Source: Gordonia amicalis NBRC 100051 = JCM 11271 (GTDB taxonomy: Bacteria; Actinomycetota; Actinomycetes; Mycobacteriales; Mycobacteriaceae). Taken from it: 63,170 nucleotides of DNA. The notes under the pieces were generated by a model. The model saw only the letters and a list, made by a program, of their open reading frames with translations. It was not told the origin of the DNA and made no database searches. Below, in pieces: positions 30,085 through 40,000 of the stretch. The DNA is taken from positions 1 to 63,170 of the forward strand of contig NZ_BANS01000038.1 of NCBI RefSeq assembly GCF_000332995.1, written 5' to 3'. Made by a program: the position numbers and the translations under genes. Within the stretch, counting starts at the first letter, position 1. Every line of letters begins with the position of its first letter.

Positions 30085-31275
30085 TCAGCCGGCGCTCGGG
30101 AAGGTTGCGTCGAGAGCCTGGGCGAGGTCGGCGATCAGATCGTCGGCGTCTTCCAGGCCGACGGAGAATCTCAGGTGCCCCCATCTCCGGAACGGCTCGG
30201 GATAGGCGGCGACGCGAGGCCCTTCGGGTCCGACGTGGACGATGAGCGACTCGTCGTGGCCGAGCGACACCGCCGACGTGATCACCTTCAGGGCTCCGAC
30301 GAAACGGTTCTGGGTCGCCGAGTCCCCGCGGACGGCGAAGGCCATCATCGCGCCGAACCCACGTCCGCCGAACTGGCGTGCCGCAAGCTCGTGTTCGGGA
30401 TGGGAGGTGAGACCGGGATAGCGCACGAAGGCGATGCGCGGGTCGGCGTCGAGGAAGGCGGCGACGCGTTCGGCGTTGCGCTGATGTTGGGCCAGTCGAA
30501 GCGGCAGGGTGATGGCACCTCGGGCGATCAGCCACGCGTTGAACGGAGAGATCACGCCGCCGACGTCGACCATCGCCTGCTCTCTGATCCGTCCGATCAG
30601 TTCGGACCGACCGAGCACCGCGCCACCCATCGCGTCACCGTGACCGTTGATGTACTTGGTCAGCGAATGCACGACGAGGTCGGCGTCGTCGGCGAGCGGC
30701 CGGTACAGGGGAGGTGGGGTGAAGGTCGAGTCGACGAGGAGCAGGGCGTCGGCGGAGTGCGCGATGTCGGCGAGCGCCGCGATGTCCCCGACCTTCGTCG
30801 TCGGATTCGCGATCGTCTCGACCGCCACCAGCCGCGTGGTGGGACGCAGTGCCGCCCGGACGTTTTCGGGATCGGTGATGTCGACGAAGGTCGCCTCGAT
30901 CCCGTACTTGTCCGGCAACAGCTCCGCCCACAGCTTCCACGTCGCCTCGTAGGTCGTGTCCGAGACGACGACGTGGTCGCCGGTCGAGAGGAAGGTGAAG
31001 AACACCGCATGCAGCGCCGCGACGCCGGACGCCAGGACCACGGCGTCCTCGGCCTCCTCGAGCGCGGCGAGCTTCTCCTGAAGCGCGACCTGGTTCGCAC
31101 CGGTGTTGCGCGTGTAGAACAGCTGCTCGGTACCCGACCAGCTCATCTGTTCCGGTTCGGGCGGCAGGTGATACGAGTTCGCCATCGTGATGGGCGTGCG
31201 GACCGACGGACCCGACGAGTCGTTCCCGGCATGCACGCTGCGTGTCATGTCACCGGGGATGGTCTCGCTGGTCAT
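30085..31275 (-). CDS. Trans-sulfuration family PLP enzyme (Cys/Met metabolism)
   Basis: 396 residues, fold-type I PLP enzyme of the cystathionine gamma-synthase/gamma-lyase/methionine gamma-lyase family. The PLP lysine lies in LVVHSLTKYINGHGDAMGG; YTRNTGANQVALQEKLAALE and VVLASGVAALHAVFFTFLSTGDH are family motifs. Which reaction it runs cannot be read from the sequence. It overlaps the upstream acyltransferase gene by 4 bp (ATGA), so it is translated in tandem with it. Confidence 0.88.
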   Translation of the reverse strand: MTSETIPGDMTRSVHAGNDSSGPSVRTPITMANSYHLPPEPEQMSWSGTEQLFYTRNTGANQVALQEKLAALEEAEDAVVLASGVAALHAVFFTFLSTGDHVVVSDTTYEATWKLWAELLPDKYGIEATFVDITDPENVRAALRPTTRLVAVETIANPTTKVGDIAALADIAHSADALLLVDSTFTPPPLYRPLADDADLVVHSLTKYINGHGDAMGGAVLGRSELIGRIREQAMVDVGGVISPFNAWLIARGAITLPLRLAQHQRNAERVAAFLDADPRIAFVRYPGLTSHPEHELAARQFGGRGFGAMMAFAVRGDSATQNRFVGALKVITSAVSLGHDESLIVHVGPEGPRVAAYPEPFRRWGHLRFSVGLEDADDLIADLAQALDATFPSAG

Positions 31276-32498
31276 GCATGTGCTCCTGTCGGTTGCGGCT
31301 GATCGTCGGCCGGCACTCCGGGTTCGAGATAGGTCTCGACACCAGGGGCGTCGTCGGCGACGGGACCCGGCTCGGCTGCGTCACGGTGTGGCAGGACGCC
31401 ACGCACGACTCGCCCGGGGACCTTGTGCAGTTTGTCGATGTGGGTGAAATACCGGAACTCCGCCCACGCCCAGCAGATGCCGAAGACCAGTAGCGCGACG
31501 GCCTGCATCGTGATCGTGTCCCACGGGCGGTGAGCGATGTGAATGGGGACGACGACCAGCGCGATCGCCTGGATGACGTACGAGTCGAGGCTCCGGGTTC
31601 CCGTCATCACCAGCGGACGCAGCCAGTCGTGATGCCACCACCGGAGCAGCAGCCGGAACACTCCGTAGATGGCCGGGATCGCCAGATAGGCGCCGATGGC
31701 GCGTGCGGGCCGGAAGTCCAGCTTGTCGGCGATGGCGGGCTCGAGGTGCGCCCATGGCCCGACGTCGACTCCGTAGTGGAAGAACAGCGCGACCGTCGCC
31801 GCGACCGCGACGATGACGACGAGCCAGCGGTCGATGAACTCCGGGACACGCCAGCGGGACCAGTTCCAGCCGATGACCACCGACGGGATGAACATGATCT
31901 GCCATCCCGCCACGTTCTGGATGTGGGGGGCCGCCTGGTAGGCGCTGACGTAGAACCAGTCCGGGGACCAGACGAGCGAGAGTGCGTACAACGCCAGGGA
32001 AGCGGCGACGGTCCACGCCCACCAGCCACGCTGGAGGAGAGGGAACAGGGCGAACGCCGAGACCATCAGCACCATGTAGAGGAGCAGAATGTTCCCGCCG
32101 CTCGGCAGGTACTGCATCGTGACCGAGAGCCAGATGCCGTCGATCCAGCCGTCGACCGGGAGCAGGAGCGTCAGCCAGCGGTGCCCCGCGAGTGCTGCCG
32201 CGACGGCGACCAGCGCGATGACCAGCTGACACACATAGAGAACCGCGATCCGTTTGGCCAGCCGGACGTAGGCGTACCGCAGCCCGTGACGCGTCGCCCA
32301 GCGCTGGTACACGAGGCCCAGCACGATGCCCGAGAGCATGACGAACGCCGACATGCCGTCGACGTAGGGAAACGCGTGCGTGGGCGACGCCAGCGGAGCG
32401 TCGGTGGCGAAGTGTGCGGTGACCATGCTCCAGATCGCCACCCCGCGGGTGGCGTCGATGGCGAGATCTCGGTTCCCAGACCCTCGTTTTTGAGACAT
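31272..32498 (-). CDS. OpgC-like membrane acyltransferase
   Basis: 408 residues with about ten helices, resembling OpgC/acyltransferase-3 proteins. RDLAIDATRGVAIWSMVTAHF with D-x-x-R-G and an H near the first helix, FPYVDGMSAFVMLSGIVLGL, and the late TRSLDSYVIQAIALVV support this. Members O-acylate glycans or lipids at the membrane. A start at 32519 (GTG) would lie inside the terminator stem, so the ATG at 32498 is used. It is followed, with overlap, by the PLP enzyme; no functional link between them is known. Confidence 0.82.
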   Translation of the reverse strand: MSQKRGSGNRDLAIDATRGVAIWSMVTAHFATDAPLASPTHAFPYVDGMSAFVMLSGIVLGLVYQRWATRHGLRYAYVRLAKRIAVLYVCQLVIALVAVAAALAGHRWLTLLLPVDGWIDGIWLSVTMQYLPSGGNILLLYMVLMVSAFALFPLLQRGWWAWTVAASLALYALSLVWSPDWFYVSAYQAAPHIQNVAGWQIMFIPSVVIGWNWSRWRVPEFIDRWLVVIVAVAATVALFFHYGVDVGPWAHLEPAIADKLDFRPARAIGAYLAIPAIYGVFRLLLRWWHHDWLRPLVMTGTRSLDSYVIQAIALVVVPIHIAHRPWDTITMQAVALLVFGICWAWAEFRYFTHIDKLHKVPGRVVRGVLPHRDAAEPGPVADDAPGVETYLEPGVPADDQPQPTGAHA

Positions 32499-32515
32499 TG
32501 ATCTGAAGATAGAAC

Positions 32516-32550
32516 TCACCGCGGCCCGGAGTCATCCCGGGCCGCGGTGA
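32516..32550 (-). terminator. Rho-independent terminator after the acyl-CoA synthetase gene
   Basis: Perfect 14-bp stem (32516-32529 with 32537-32550, containing CCGCGGCCCGG) around a 7-nt loop, about 55 nt downstream of the acyl-CoA synthetase stop on the minus strand and just before the OpgC-like start. It is followed by GTTCTATCTT on that strand. Confidence 0.8.
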
Positions 32551-32604
32551 GTCGTGACGGAAATCGCCTACGCGTGGACGCCTGTGTGTATCTGACGCGG
32601 GCGC

Positions 32605-34392
32605 CTACGTGTAGAGGTCGGCGATCGCCTGCTTGTGCGCGTCGTGGACGACGTTGCGCTTGAGCTTCAGCGTCGGCGTCAGCTCACCGGTCTCGATCGA
32701 GAAGTCGGTGTCGAGGATGGTGAACTTCTTGATCGCCTCGGCGTTGGAGACCTTGCTGTTGGCGTCCTTCACCGCGGCGTCGATCTCGGCCTTCAGGTCC
32801 GCGTTCTCGATCAGCGTCGACAGCGGGGTGTCGGCGGGCAGGTGGTGGCGCTCGAGCCAGCCCGGCACGGCCTCCGGGTCGATGGTGATCAGTGCGGCGA
32901 TGAACGGCTTGTTGTCGCCGACCACCAGGCACTGGCTGACCATCGGGTGGGCGCGGATCGAGTCCTCGAGCTGGGCCGGGGAGACGTTCTTGCCGCCCGC
33001 GGTGACGATCAGTTCCTTCTTGCGGCCGGTGATGAAGAGGTAGCCGTCATCGAGGGTGCCGATGTCACCGGTGTGGAACCAGCCGTCGCGGATCGCGTCG
33101 GCGGTCGCGGCCTCGTTGCGCCAGTAGCCGCCGAAGACGACCGGTCCCTTGAGCAGGATCTCGCCGTCGTCGGCGATCGCGATCGTCACACCGGGGACCG
33201 GGCGGCCGACCGAACCGACCTTCTGGTTCTCCTCGTTGTTCGCGGTGACGGCGGCGGTGGTCTCCGACAATCCGTAGCCCTCGTAGACAGGGATGCCGAC
33301 ACCGCGGAAGAAGTGACCGAGGCGGGCGCCGAGCGGTGCACCGCCGGAGATCGCACCCTCGCACTGACCGCCGAGTGCTGCACGGAGCTTGCCGTAGACG
33401 AGTTTGTCGAACAACGCGTGGCGGAGCTTCAGGCCGAGGCCGATCTTGCCGGCCTCCATCGCCGTGCTGTACTCGATGGCGGTGTCGGTGGCCTTCTCGA
33501 AGATGGAACCCTTGCCGCCGTCGTAGGCCTTCTGCTTCGCCGAGTTGTAGACCTTCTCGAAGACGCGCGGGACCGACAGCACGTAGTGCGGCTTGAAGGC
33601 CGCGAAGTCGTTGACGAGATTCGTGATGTCGTTGGTGTGGCCCAGGATCACGCCGTTCTCCACGCTCGCCACCGCGATGACGCGGGCTAAGACGTGGGCG
33701 AGGGGCAGGAACAGCAGAGTGGTCTTGCCCTCCGCCAGACCGGCGCCGACGGCGTCGCGGGTGGCGGCGCACTCGGCCATGAAGTTGGCATGGGTGAGCA
33801 GGACACCCTTCGGGCGACCGGTGGTGCCCGAGGTGTAGATGAGGGTCGCGGCATCGGACGACAGCGAATTCGCGTAGCGGCGGTCGAGTTCGTCGTCGGC
33901 CGTCTTCGCGCCGCGCTTGGTGATCGTCGGCAGCGCGTGCTCGTCGATGACCAGGGTTTCCTTGAGTGTCGGCGTCTCGTCGATCACCCGGATGTGCTTG
34001 GTGTAATGGCCTTGGTCCTCGACGAAGAGGAGCTTGGCTCCGGAATCCTCGAGGATCCACTGCACCTGATCGGGGGCCGAGGTCTCGTAGATGGCGACGG
34101 TGCATGCGCCCGCGCGCCAGATGGCGTAGTCGAGAACGGTCCACTCGTACCGCGTCGACGACAGGATCGCCACGCGGTCGCCGGGCTCGATGCCCGACGC
34201 GACGAGTCCCTTGGCGACCGCGTCGACCTCGTCGGCGAAATGCTTCGCGGTGACGTTGATCCACTGATTGTGGGAGCGCTTGCGGAAGAGGGGCATCGTG
34301 GGCCGCTCGGTCCGATAACGAAGGATCGAGTCGACGAGGTTCGCCTTCTCGTCGATCGTGAGATCGGACGGGGTGGCGTACTGCTGCTGCAT
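32605..34392 (-). CDS. fadD15: Long-chain acyl-CoA synthetase (FadD15-like)
   Basis: 595 residues, ANL superfamily. It activates long-chain fatty acids to acyl-CoA through an acyl-AMP. The P-loop is LIYTSGTTGRPKGVLLTH, the A5 motif is YEGYGLSETTAAVTANN and the A7/A8 region is DGWFHTGDIGTLDDGYLFITGRKKELIVTAGGKNVSP. The catalytic lysine should lie in the last 30 residues (KFTILDTDFSIETGELTPTLKLKR). AGGAG stands 5 nt before the ATG at 34392, so the frame extension to 34425 is rejected. It is divergent from deaD; a perfect palindrome lies between them. Confidence 0.93.
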   Translation of the reverse strand: MQQQYATPSDLTIDEKANLVDSILRYRTERPTMPLFRKRSHNQWINVTAKHFADEVDAVAKGLVASGIEPGDRVAILSSTRYEWTVLDYAIWRAGACTVAIYETSAPDQVQWILEDSGAKLLFVEDQGHYTKHIRVIDETPTLKETLVIDEHALPTITKRGAKTADDELDRRYANSLSSDAATLIYTSGTTGRPKGVLLTHANFMAECAATRDAVGAGLAEGKTTLLFLPLAHVLARVIAVASVENGVILGHTNDITNLVNDFAAFKPHYVLSVPRVFEKVYNSAKQKAYDGGKGSIFEKATDTAIEYSTAMEAGKIGLGLKLRHALFDKLVYGKLRAALGGQCEGAISGGAPLGARLGHFFRGVGIPVYEGYGLSETTAAVTANNEENQKVGSVGRPVPGVTIAIADDGEILLKGPVVFGGYWRNEAATADAIRDGWFHTGDIGTLDDGYLFITGRKKELIVTAGGKNVSPAQLEDSIRAHPMVSQCLVVGDNKPFIAALITIDPEAVPGWLERHHLPADTPLSTLIENADLKAEIDAAVKDANSKVSNAEAIKKFTILDTDFSIETGELTPTLKLKRNVVHDAHKQAIADLYT

Positions 34393-34491
34393 GGCACTCC
34401 TGTGACGGCAACTATATCTGGACATTTCCGGCGTCAGGTCCGCGGTGACCGGGCACTACGCCTTTGAGTGGCACTGACAGTACCAGTATCG

Positions 34492-34507
34492 GTGTGATGC
34501 ATCACAC
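34492..34507. promoter_or_regulatory. Perfect 16-bp palindrome, candidate operator
   Basis: GTGTGATGCATCACAC is its own reverse complement. It lies in the 232-bp divergent region, 100 nt upstream of the acyl-CoA synthetase start and 118 nt upstream of deaD. The TGTGA/TCACA half-sites recall the CRP family, but with a 4-nt rather than 6-nt spacer, so the regulator is unknown. Confidence 0.55.
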
Positions 34508-34624
34508 GTGCCGCCAACAGTGCCTTACTCGCTGTTCAGCTGCGCTATGTGACGCGATCGTGGCACGATGCCGACATTCCGGGGTGGTGCGATTACAGTT
34601 GAGTCCGATGAATGAGACCCGCGC

Positions 34625-36394
34625 ATGAGCACTTCCGAACAAGGCGAGCACGGCGCGCCGGCTGACACCTCCGCACAAGACGCCCCTGGTGGTTCGTTCG
34701 ACGATCTCGGCATCGAGCCGCGAGTCCGCGCCGCGATCACCGACGTCGGCTACGAGACCCCCTCGCCGATCCAGGCGGCGACGATCCCGCCGCTGATGGA
34801 CGGCCGCGACGTCGTCGGCCTGGCGCAGACCGGCACCGGCAAGACCGCCGCCTTCGCGATCCCGATCCTCTCGCGGCTCGACACCTCGGCCCGCACGCCC
34901 CAGGCGCTGATCCTCGCGCCGACCCGTGAGCTCGCCCTGCAGGTGTCGGAGGCCTTCGGCCGCTACTCCGCGCACATGCCCGAGGTCAAGGTCCTGCCGA
35001 TCTACGGCGGGCAGTCCTACGGTGTGCAGCTCGCGGGCCTGCGGCGCGGCGCGCAGGTGATCGTCGGCACGCCCGGTCGTGTCATCGACCACCTCGACAA
35101 GAAGACCCTCGACATCTCCGGACTCGAGTTCCTCGTGCTCGACGAGGCCGACGAGATGCTCACGATGGGCTTCGCCGAGGACGTCGAGCGCATCCTCGCC
35201 GAGACTCCGGACACCAAGCAGGTCGCGCTGTTCTCCGCGACCATGCCCAGCTCGATCCGCCGGCTCGCCCAGCGCTACCTGAAGTCGCCGCAGGAGATCA
35301 CCGTCAAGTCCAAGACGGCGACCGCGCAGAACATCACGCAGCGCTATCTGCAGGTGTCCCACCAGCGCAAACTCGACGCGCTGACCCGATTCCTCGAGGT
35401 CGAGGAATTCGATGCGATGATCGTGTTCGTCCGCACCAAGCAGGCGACCGAGGAGCTCGCGGAGAAGCTCCGTTCGCGCGGACTGTCCGCGGTCGCGATC
35501 AACGGCGACCTCGCTCAGGCGCAGCGCGAGCGGACCATCAACCAGCTCAAGAACGGCTCGATCGACATCCTCGTGGCCACCGACGTGGCCGCTCGCGGTC
35601 TCGACGTCGACCGGATCTCCCACGTCGTGAACTACGACATCCCGCACGACACCGAGTCGTATGTGCACCGGATCGGACGCACCGGCCGCGCCGGACGTTC
35701 GGGCAACGCGCTGCTCTTCGTCTCGCCGCGTGAGCGCCACCTGCTGCGTGCGATCGAACGGGCGACGCGTCAGGAACTGACCGAGATCGGCCTGCCCAGC
35801 GTCGACGACGTGAACGCGCAGCGTGTCGCGAAGTTCGGCGAGTCGATCACCCAGAACCTGTCCTCGGACAACCTGGACCTGTTCCGCGGTCTCATCGAGA
35901 ACTACGCCCGCGACAACGACGTGGCGATGGCCGACATCGCTGCCGCGCTGGCCCTCGAGACACGCGACGGCGGGTTCCTCCTGTCGCCCGATCCGCCGGA
36001 GTCGGAGAAGCGGGCGAACCGTGAACGGGAGCGCACCCCGCGCCGGCCCGGTGCGAGCTTCGCCACCTACCGCATCGCGGTCGGCCGCAAGCACAAGGTG
36101 TCCCCGGGTGCGATCGTCGGCGCGATCGCGAACGAGGGCGGCCTGACCCGCGCGGACTTCGGCAACATCAGCATCCGCGACGACTTCAGTCTCGTCGAGC
36201 TGCCCGACGACCTCGACAACGAGACCCTGTCGTCGCTCCGCCACACCAAGATCGGTAAGAACCCGATCGACATCCGGAAGGACCTCGGCTCCCCGCGCAC
36301 CCGCGGCGGCAAGCGCGGCGGACCGCAGGGTGGGCGTGACAACTGGGGCAAGCGGCCGTCTCCGCGGGTCGCGGGTCGCAGTCGCCGGTCCTGA
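34625..36394 (+). CDS. deaD: DEAD-box ATP-dependent RNA helicase (DeaD/CsdA-like)
   Basis: 589 residues. Helicase motifs in order: Q motif TPSPIQAATIPPL, I AQTGTGKTA, Ia PTRELALQ, II DEAD in LVLDEADEMLTMGF, III SAT in LFSATMPSSIRRLA, then ARGLDVDRISHVVNYD and VHRIGRTGRAGRSG. A DbpA-type RNA-binding domain follows (RIAVGRKHKVSPGAIVGAIA; ISIRDDFSLVELPDDL) and a basic tail. It acts in ribosome assembly, mRNA decay and cold response. A GCCGAGCG/CGCTCGGC hairpin follows at 36406-36429. Confidence 0.95.
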   Translation: MSTSEQGEHGAPADTSAQDAPGGSFDDLGIEPRVRAAITDVGYETPSPIQAATIPPLMDGRDVVGLAQTGTGKTAAFAIPILSRLDTSARTPQALILAPTRELALQVSEAFGRYSAHMPEVKVLPIYGGQSYGVQLAGLRRGAQVIVGTPGRVIDHLDKKTLDISGLEFLVLDEADEMLTMGFAEDVERILAETPDTKQVALFSATMPSSIRRLAQRYLKSPQEITVKSKTATAQNITQRYLQVSHQRKLDALTRFLEVEEFDAMIVFVRTKQATEELAEKLRSRGLSAVAINGDLAQAQRERTINQLKNGSIDILVATDVAARGLDVDRISHVVNYDIPHDTESYVHRIGRTGRAGRSGNALLFVSPRERHLLRAIERATRQELTEIGLPSVDDVNAQRVAKFGESITQNLSSDNLDLFRGLIENYARDNDVAMADIAAALALETRDGGFLLSPDPPESEKRANRERERTPRRPGASFATYRIAVGRKHKVSPGAIVGAIANEGGLTRADFGNISIRDDFSLVELPDDLDNETLSSLRHTKIGKNPIDIRKDLGSPRTRGGKRGGPQGGRDNWGKRPSPRVAGRSRRS

Positions 36395-36405
36395 TACCGC
36401 ACTGA

Positions 36406-36429
36406 GCCGAGCGGGGGTTTTCGCTCGGC
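36406..36429 (+). terminator. Hairpin after deaD
   Basis: An 8-bp stem GCCGAGCG/CGCTCGGC around GGGGTTTT, beginning 12 nt after the deaD stop. No T-run follows. The rest of the gap to 36577 holds a second small hairpin, CTTGAAG/CTTCAAG at 36480-36500. Confidence 0.55.
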
Positions 36430-36577
36430 GTGCCGCAATGGCAGTGACGGAACTTGTCAAACCGAGATCATTCCGTAACCTTGAAGCGGGGGTCTTCAAG
36501 GTGTCCATCCCGATCGGCGGATACGCCGGTGGATGTGACAGACGATTACGAGTGAGCACAGGATTGGTGAGTCACCA

Positions 36578-36934
36578 GTGTCAGTGGTGAGTGCAATTTC
36601 AGCAGCCGAAGCAATTGACCACAGCCGCGCAGGGAACGCGGTCATGGTGGATGCCCGCCCGCAGGTGGTGCGCCACCAGGGCAGTCTTCCCGGTGCCTTC
36701 GTGGTCGAACCCAGCGAGCTTCCCGACCTCCTGAGTCCCACCCCGACCGGAACCTTCCCGGTCATCCGGGACGCCGGTGAGGCGCGACGCAAAAAGATCG
36801 CGCGCGACACGGAGATCGCCGTGGTGTCGGTGAGTTCGGAGGCGCCGCGCATCGCCGAGCAGATCGCCGACCTGGGGTACACCAACGTCCGCTACGTCGA
36901 CGGCGGGTACCGCGCGCTCCGCTCGACCACCTGA
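36578..36934 (+). CDS. Rhodanese-like protein lacking the catalytic cysteine
   Basis: 118 residues. The rhodanese fold is suggested by ISAAEAIDHSRAGNAVMVDARP at the start and IADLGYTNVRYVDGGYRAL at the end, the standard order of the domain. The active-site loop, where an active sulfurtransferase has Cys followed by a glycine/arginine-rich loop, reads VVSVSSEAPR and contains no Cys; indeed the protein has none. It is more likely a binding or structural domain than a sulfurtransferase. GTG at 36578 is used; GTGs at 36584 and 36587 are possible. Confidence 0.75.
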   Translation: MSVVSAISAAEAIDHSRAGNAVMVDARPQVVRHQGSLPGAFVVEPSELPDLLSPTPTGTFPVIRDAGEARRKKIARDTEIAVVSVSSEAPRIAEQIADLGYTNVRYVDGGYRALRSTT

Positions 36935-37007
36935 GAGGTTCCACCACCGTTCCTCTGACCAGCGGCTTGGTAGCGTAGGAACGCCGGCTACGAGAGGAAC
37001 CCATCGG

Positions 37008-40000
37008 ATGCAGGATGACACTCGCGAGACGCTGCGAGACCAGGTCGCCCGGCTGATGGCGTTCCTGCGGGACGTCGTCCGCTCGCGCTCCGGGGATGTC
37101 CGGGACATCGACGACCACGCCGGCCACGTCTGGGTCGGCGCCTCGACGCCGGTCCCGGTACGGCCCGCGGCCGCGCCGGGGCAGGTCGTCGTCGAGATCG
37201 GTTCCGCCGACGCGGTCCACGCCGATGTCGCACGCCTCGTTGACGAACTGTCCGCGAGTCCCGACACGCTCGAACTCGTCCTGGCCAACGCTCTGGTCAC
37301 GGTTCACGACGATGCCGGCGCCGAACCCCTGGTCCGCGAGCATCTGCTCACCCAGGCCGTGGTCGCCGACCGCGACGGGTCCGGCGCCATCCGGCTGTCA
37401 CTCGGCGCGGGATCCGCGCCGACGATGCACGACACCCATCTCCTCGCCGCGGTCGACGGACTGGAACTCGCGGGAGCGGTGAAGACCCGGACCAGACTCG
37501 CCGAGCAGCCGTCCGTGGTCGTGAAGAAGGTCACCGACCTCGTGGGTGAGTGGCTGGGCGAGATCGAGATCGACGCGGACCGCGCCACCCTCGCGCTCGA
37601 CATGCGGCCGGCGATCGTCCTGCGGCGCCGCGGCGTCGAGAACTCGCTCGCCTTCTACGACGCGATCATCGACGACCTGCGCGACGAGGGCTCGAGCGTG
37701 CCCGTCGGTCTGGCCCAGCTCGTCAGGCCGATCGACGCCGAGGACCGGCTCGCCGCCCTGGACGACCCCGATGTGCTCTCGCCCCGACGTCTCATCGCCG
37801 ACGCGCTCTTCCCGCTACCGTCGAACGTCGAGCAGCGGGACGTGCTGGTCCGGCTGGGCAACGACAGCGGGGTGGTGGTCGAGGGACCGCCCGGGACGGG
37901 CAAGACGCACACCATCGCCAACCTGACGTCGGCGCTGCTGGCGAAGGGTCAGCGCGTGCTGGTCGTCAGTGAGAAGGCGCACGCGCTCCACGTGCTGCGG
38001 GACATGCTCCCGCCCGCGCTGCGGGAACTCACGGTGTCGATCGCCGACATCTCCCAGGACCGTGCCGAGACCATCGTGTCGGTGGTCGAGAACCTCGCGG
38101 CACGCAAGTCGGCGTTCTCGATGTCCGTCGCCGACGCCGAGATCGCCGACCTCGAGGCCCGCCGCGACCACGCCCTGCACCAGCGCGACCAGATCATGCG
38201 TGCGCTCTGGGATCTCCGGGCGGGAGAGACCGAGGTCCACGAGTGGGTGGCGGGGGACTACCGCGGCACCCCGGCCGAGATCGTGCGCCAGGTCAAGCGC
38301 GACGCCGAGCGCTATGACTGGATGCCACCGGGACTCGACGGTGCGGTCCCGCCGCTCGACTCCGGCGAGTTCTCCCGGCTCGTCGAACTGCTGAAGGTGA
38401 CCGGCGGCGACACCGGCCGGCTGACCCAGCGGTTCCCCGACCTCGCCGGCCGTCTGCCGGAGCCCGCCGAGATGGACACCATCTGCGCGCGGATCGCCGC
38501 CCGCCCCCACGAGCCCCATCACGGCGCAGAATCGTTGCTGCCGTCTCTCGACGGCGTCGACAGCGAACGACTGCTCTCCATCAAGCAGCTCTGCGAGGAG
38601 CTGGGCGTGGCCGCCGGTGAGGTGTCGTCGTTCCCCGCCCCGATGGTCGACATGGCCGACCGTCTGCTGGCCGGCCGCGCAGCCCACCTGTGGTCGCGGG
38701 TGACGACGCTGTCCCCGGTGATCGCCGAGGCCGCTCGGCGCGACCGCGAGCTGGGCGCCCACACGGTCCTCGTCGACGGAGACCGACCGGGCGATGCGGC
38801 GTTGTTCGACGCGGCGGCCGACCATCTGGCGGACGGCGGCCAGTGGCGGGGCCGGCTACGTCGATCTCCGCAGCAGCGAGCGGTCGAGGAATCGCCGGTG
38901 CGGGCGACGGTCGACGGTCGTGTCCCGACCGACGAGGCATCGTTGCGGCGCGTCGCCGACCACCTGACGGTCGTCGACGCCGTCCACCAGGTTCATCGCA
39001 TCCTGGCCGATCTCCATGTACCCGTCGACGCCTCCGGGTCCCGGTCCGCGCAGGTCGATCAGCTCGTCCGACTCGACTTCCAGCTGGCGTGGATCTCGCG
39101 GCTGGTCACCGGCCGCGACCGCCTCGTCCACGAACTCGAGGCCATCAGCCCCGGCGGCCCGCGACCCCGCAGCGTCGGCGAGATCGCCGAGGTGGCCGAG
39201 CAGGCCGGGTCGATCGCGGCCGCCAACGACGCCGCCCTGGCCGAACGTGAGCTCGCCGACTGCGCCTACGGGCTCGCCGCCGAGCTGGAGAAAGGTCCCT
39301 CGCCCGAGGGGGACGCGCTGCTCGCCGCGCTCGGTACCGCCGATGCCGACGCGATCCGTTCGGCGCGCAGGGCATTCCTCCGGGCCCGGGAGCAGGCGAA
39401 CGCGGAGACCGCCCTCGATCTGCTCGAACTGCGTCTGAAGAGTCGCGCCCCGGAACTGGCCCGGACGATGTGGGCGACGCCCTCCGATCCGGTCTGGTCG
39501 GATCGTGCGCGGGAGATGGCCGCCGCCTGGGCGTGGAGGTACGCCCACACCTGGGTGTCCGAGCGCAGCGATCCGCATTCCGAAGCCCGGATACAGGCCG
39601 ACCTGGATGCCATCGAGGTCGACATCGCCCAGTTGACCACCCGGCTCGCCTCGGCACGTGCCTGGCGGGAGTTGCTGGTGCGCACCACGACCGGCGAGAT
39701 CCAGGCGCTGCAGTCCTACCGCGACCACATGATCAACCTCGGCAAGGGATCGGGTAAGCACGCGAACCGTTTCCGACGTGCGGCGCGCGAGGCGATGTCG
39801 GTGGCGCAGAACGCGATCCCGGCCTGGATCATGTCGATCAGCCAGGTGGCGGAGACGCTTCCGCCGCGGCGGCACTCCTTCGACGTCGTCATCGTCGACG
39901 AGGCGTCGCAGGCCGACATCACGAGTTCCTTCCTGCTGTGGCTGGCGCCTCGGATCATCGTCGTCGGCGACGACAAGCAGTGTGCGCCGGTGGGACTCGC

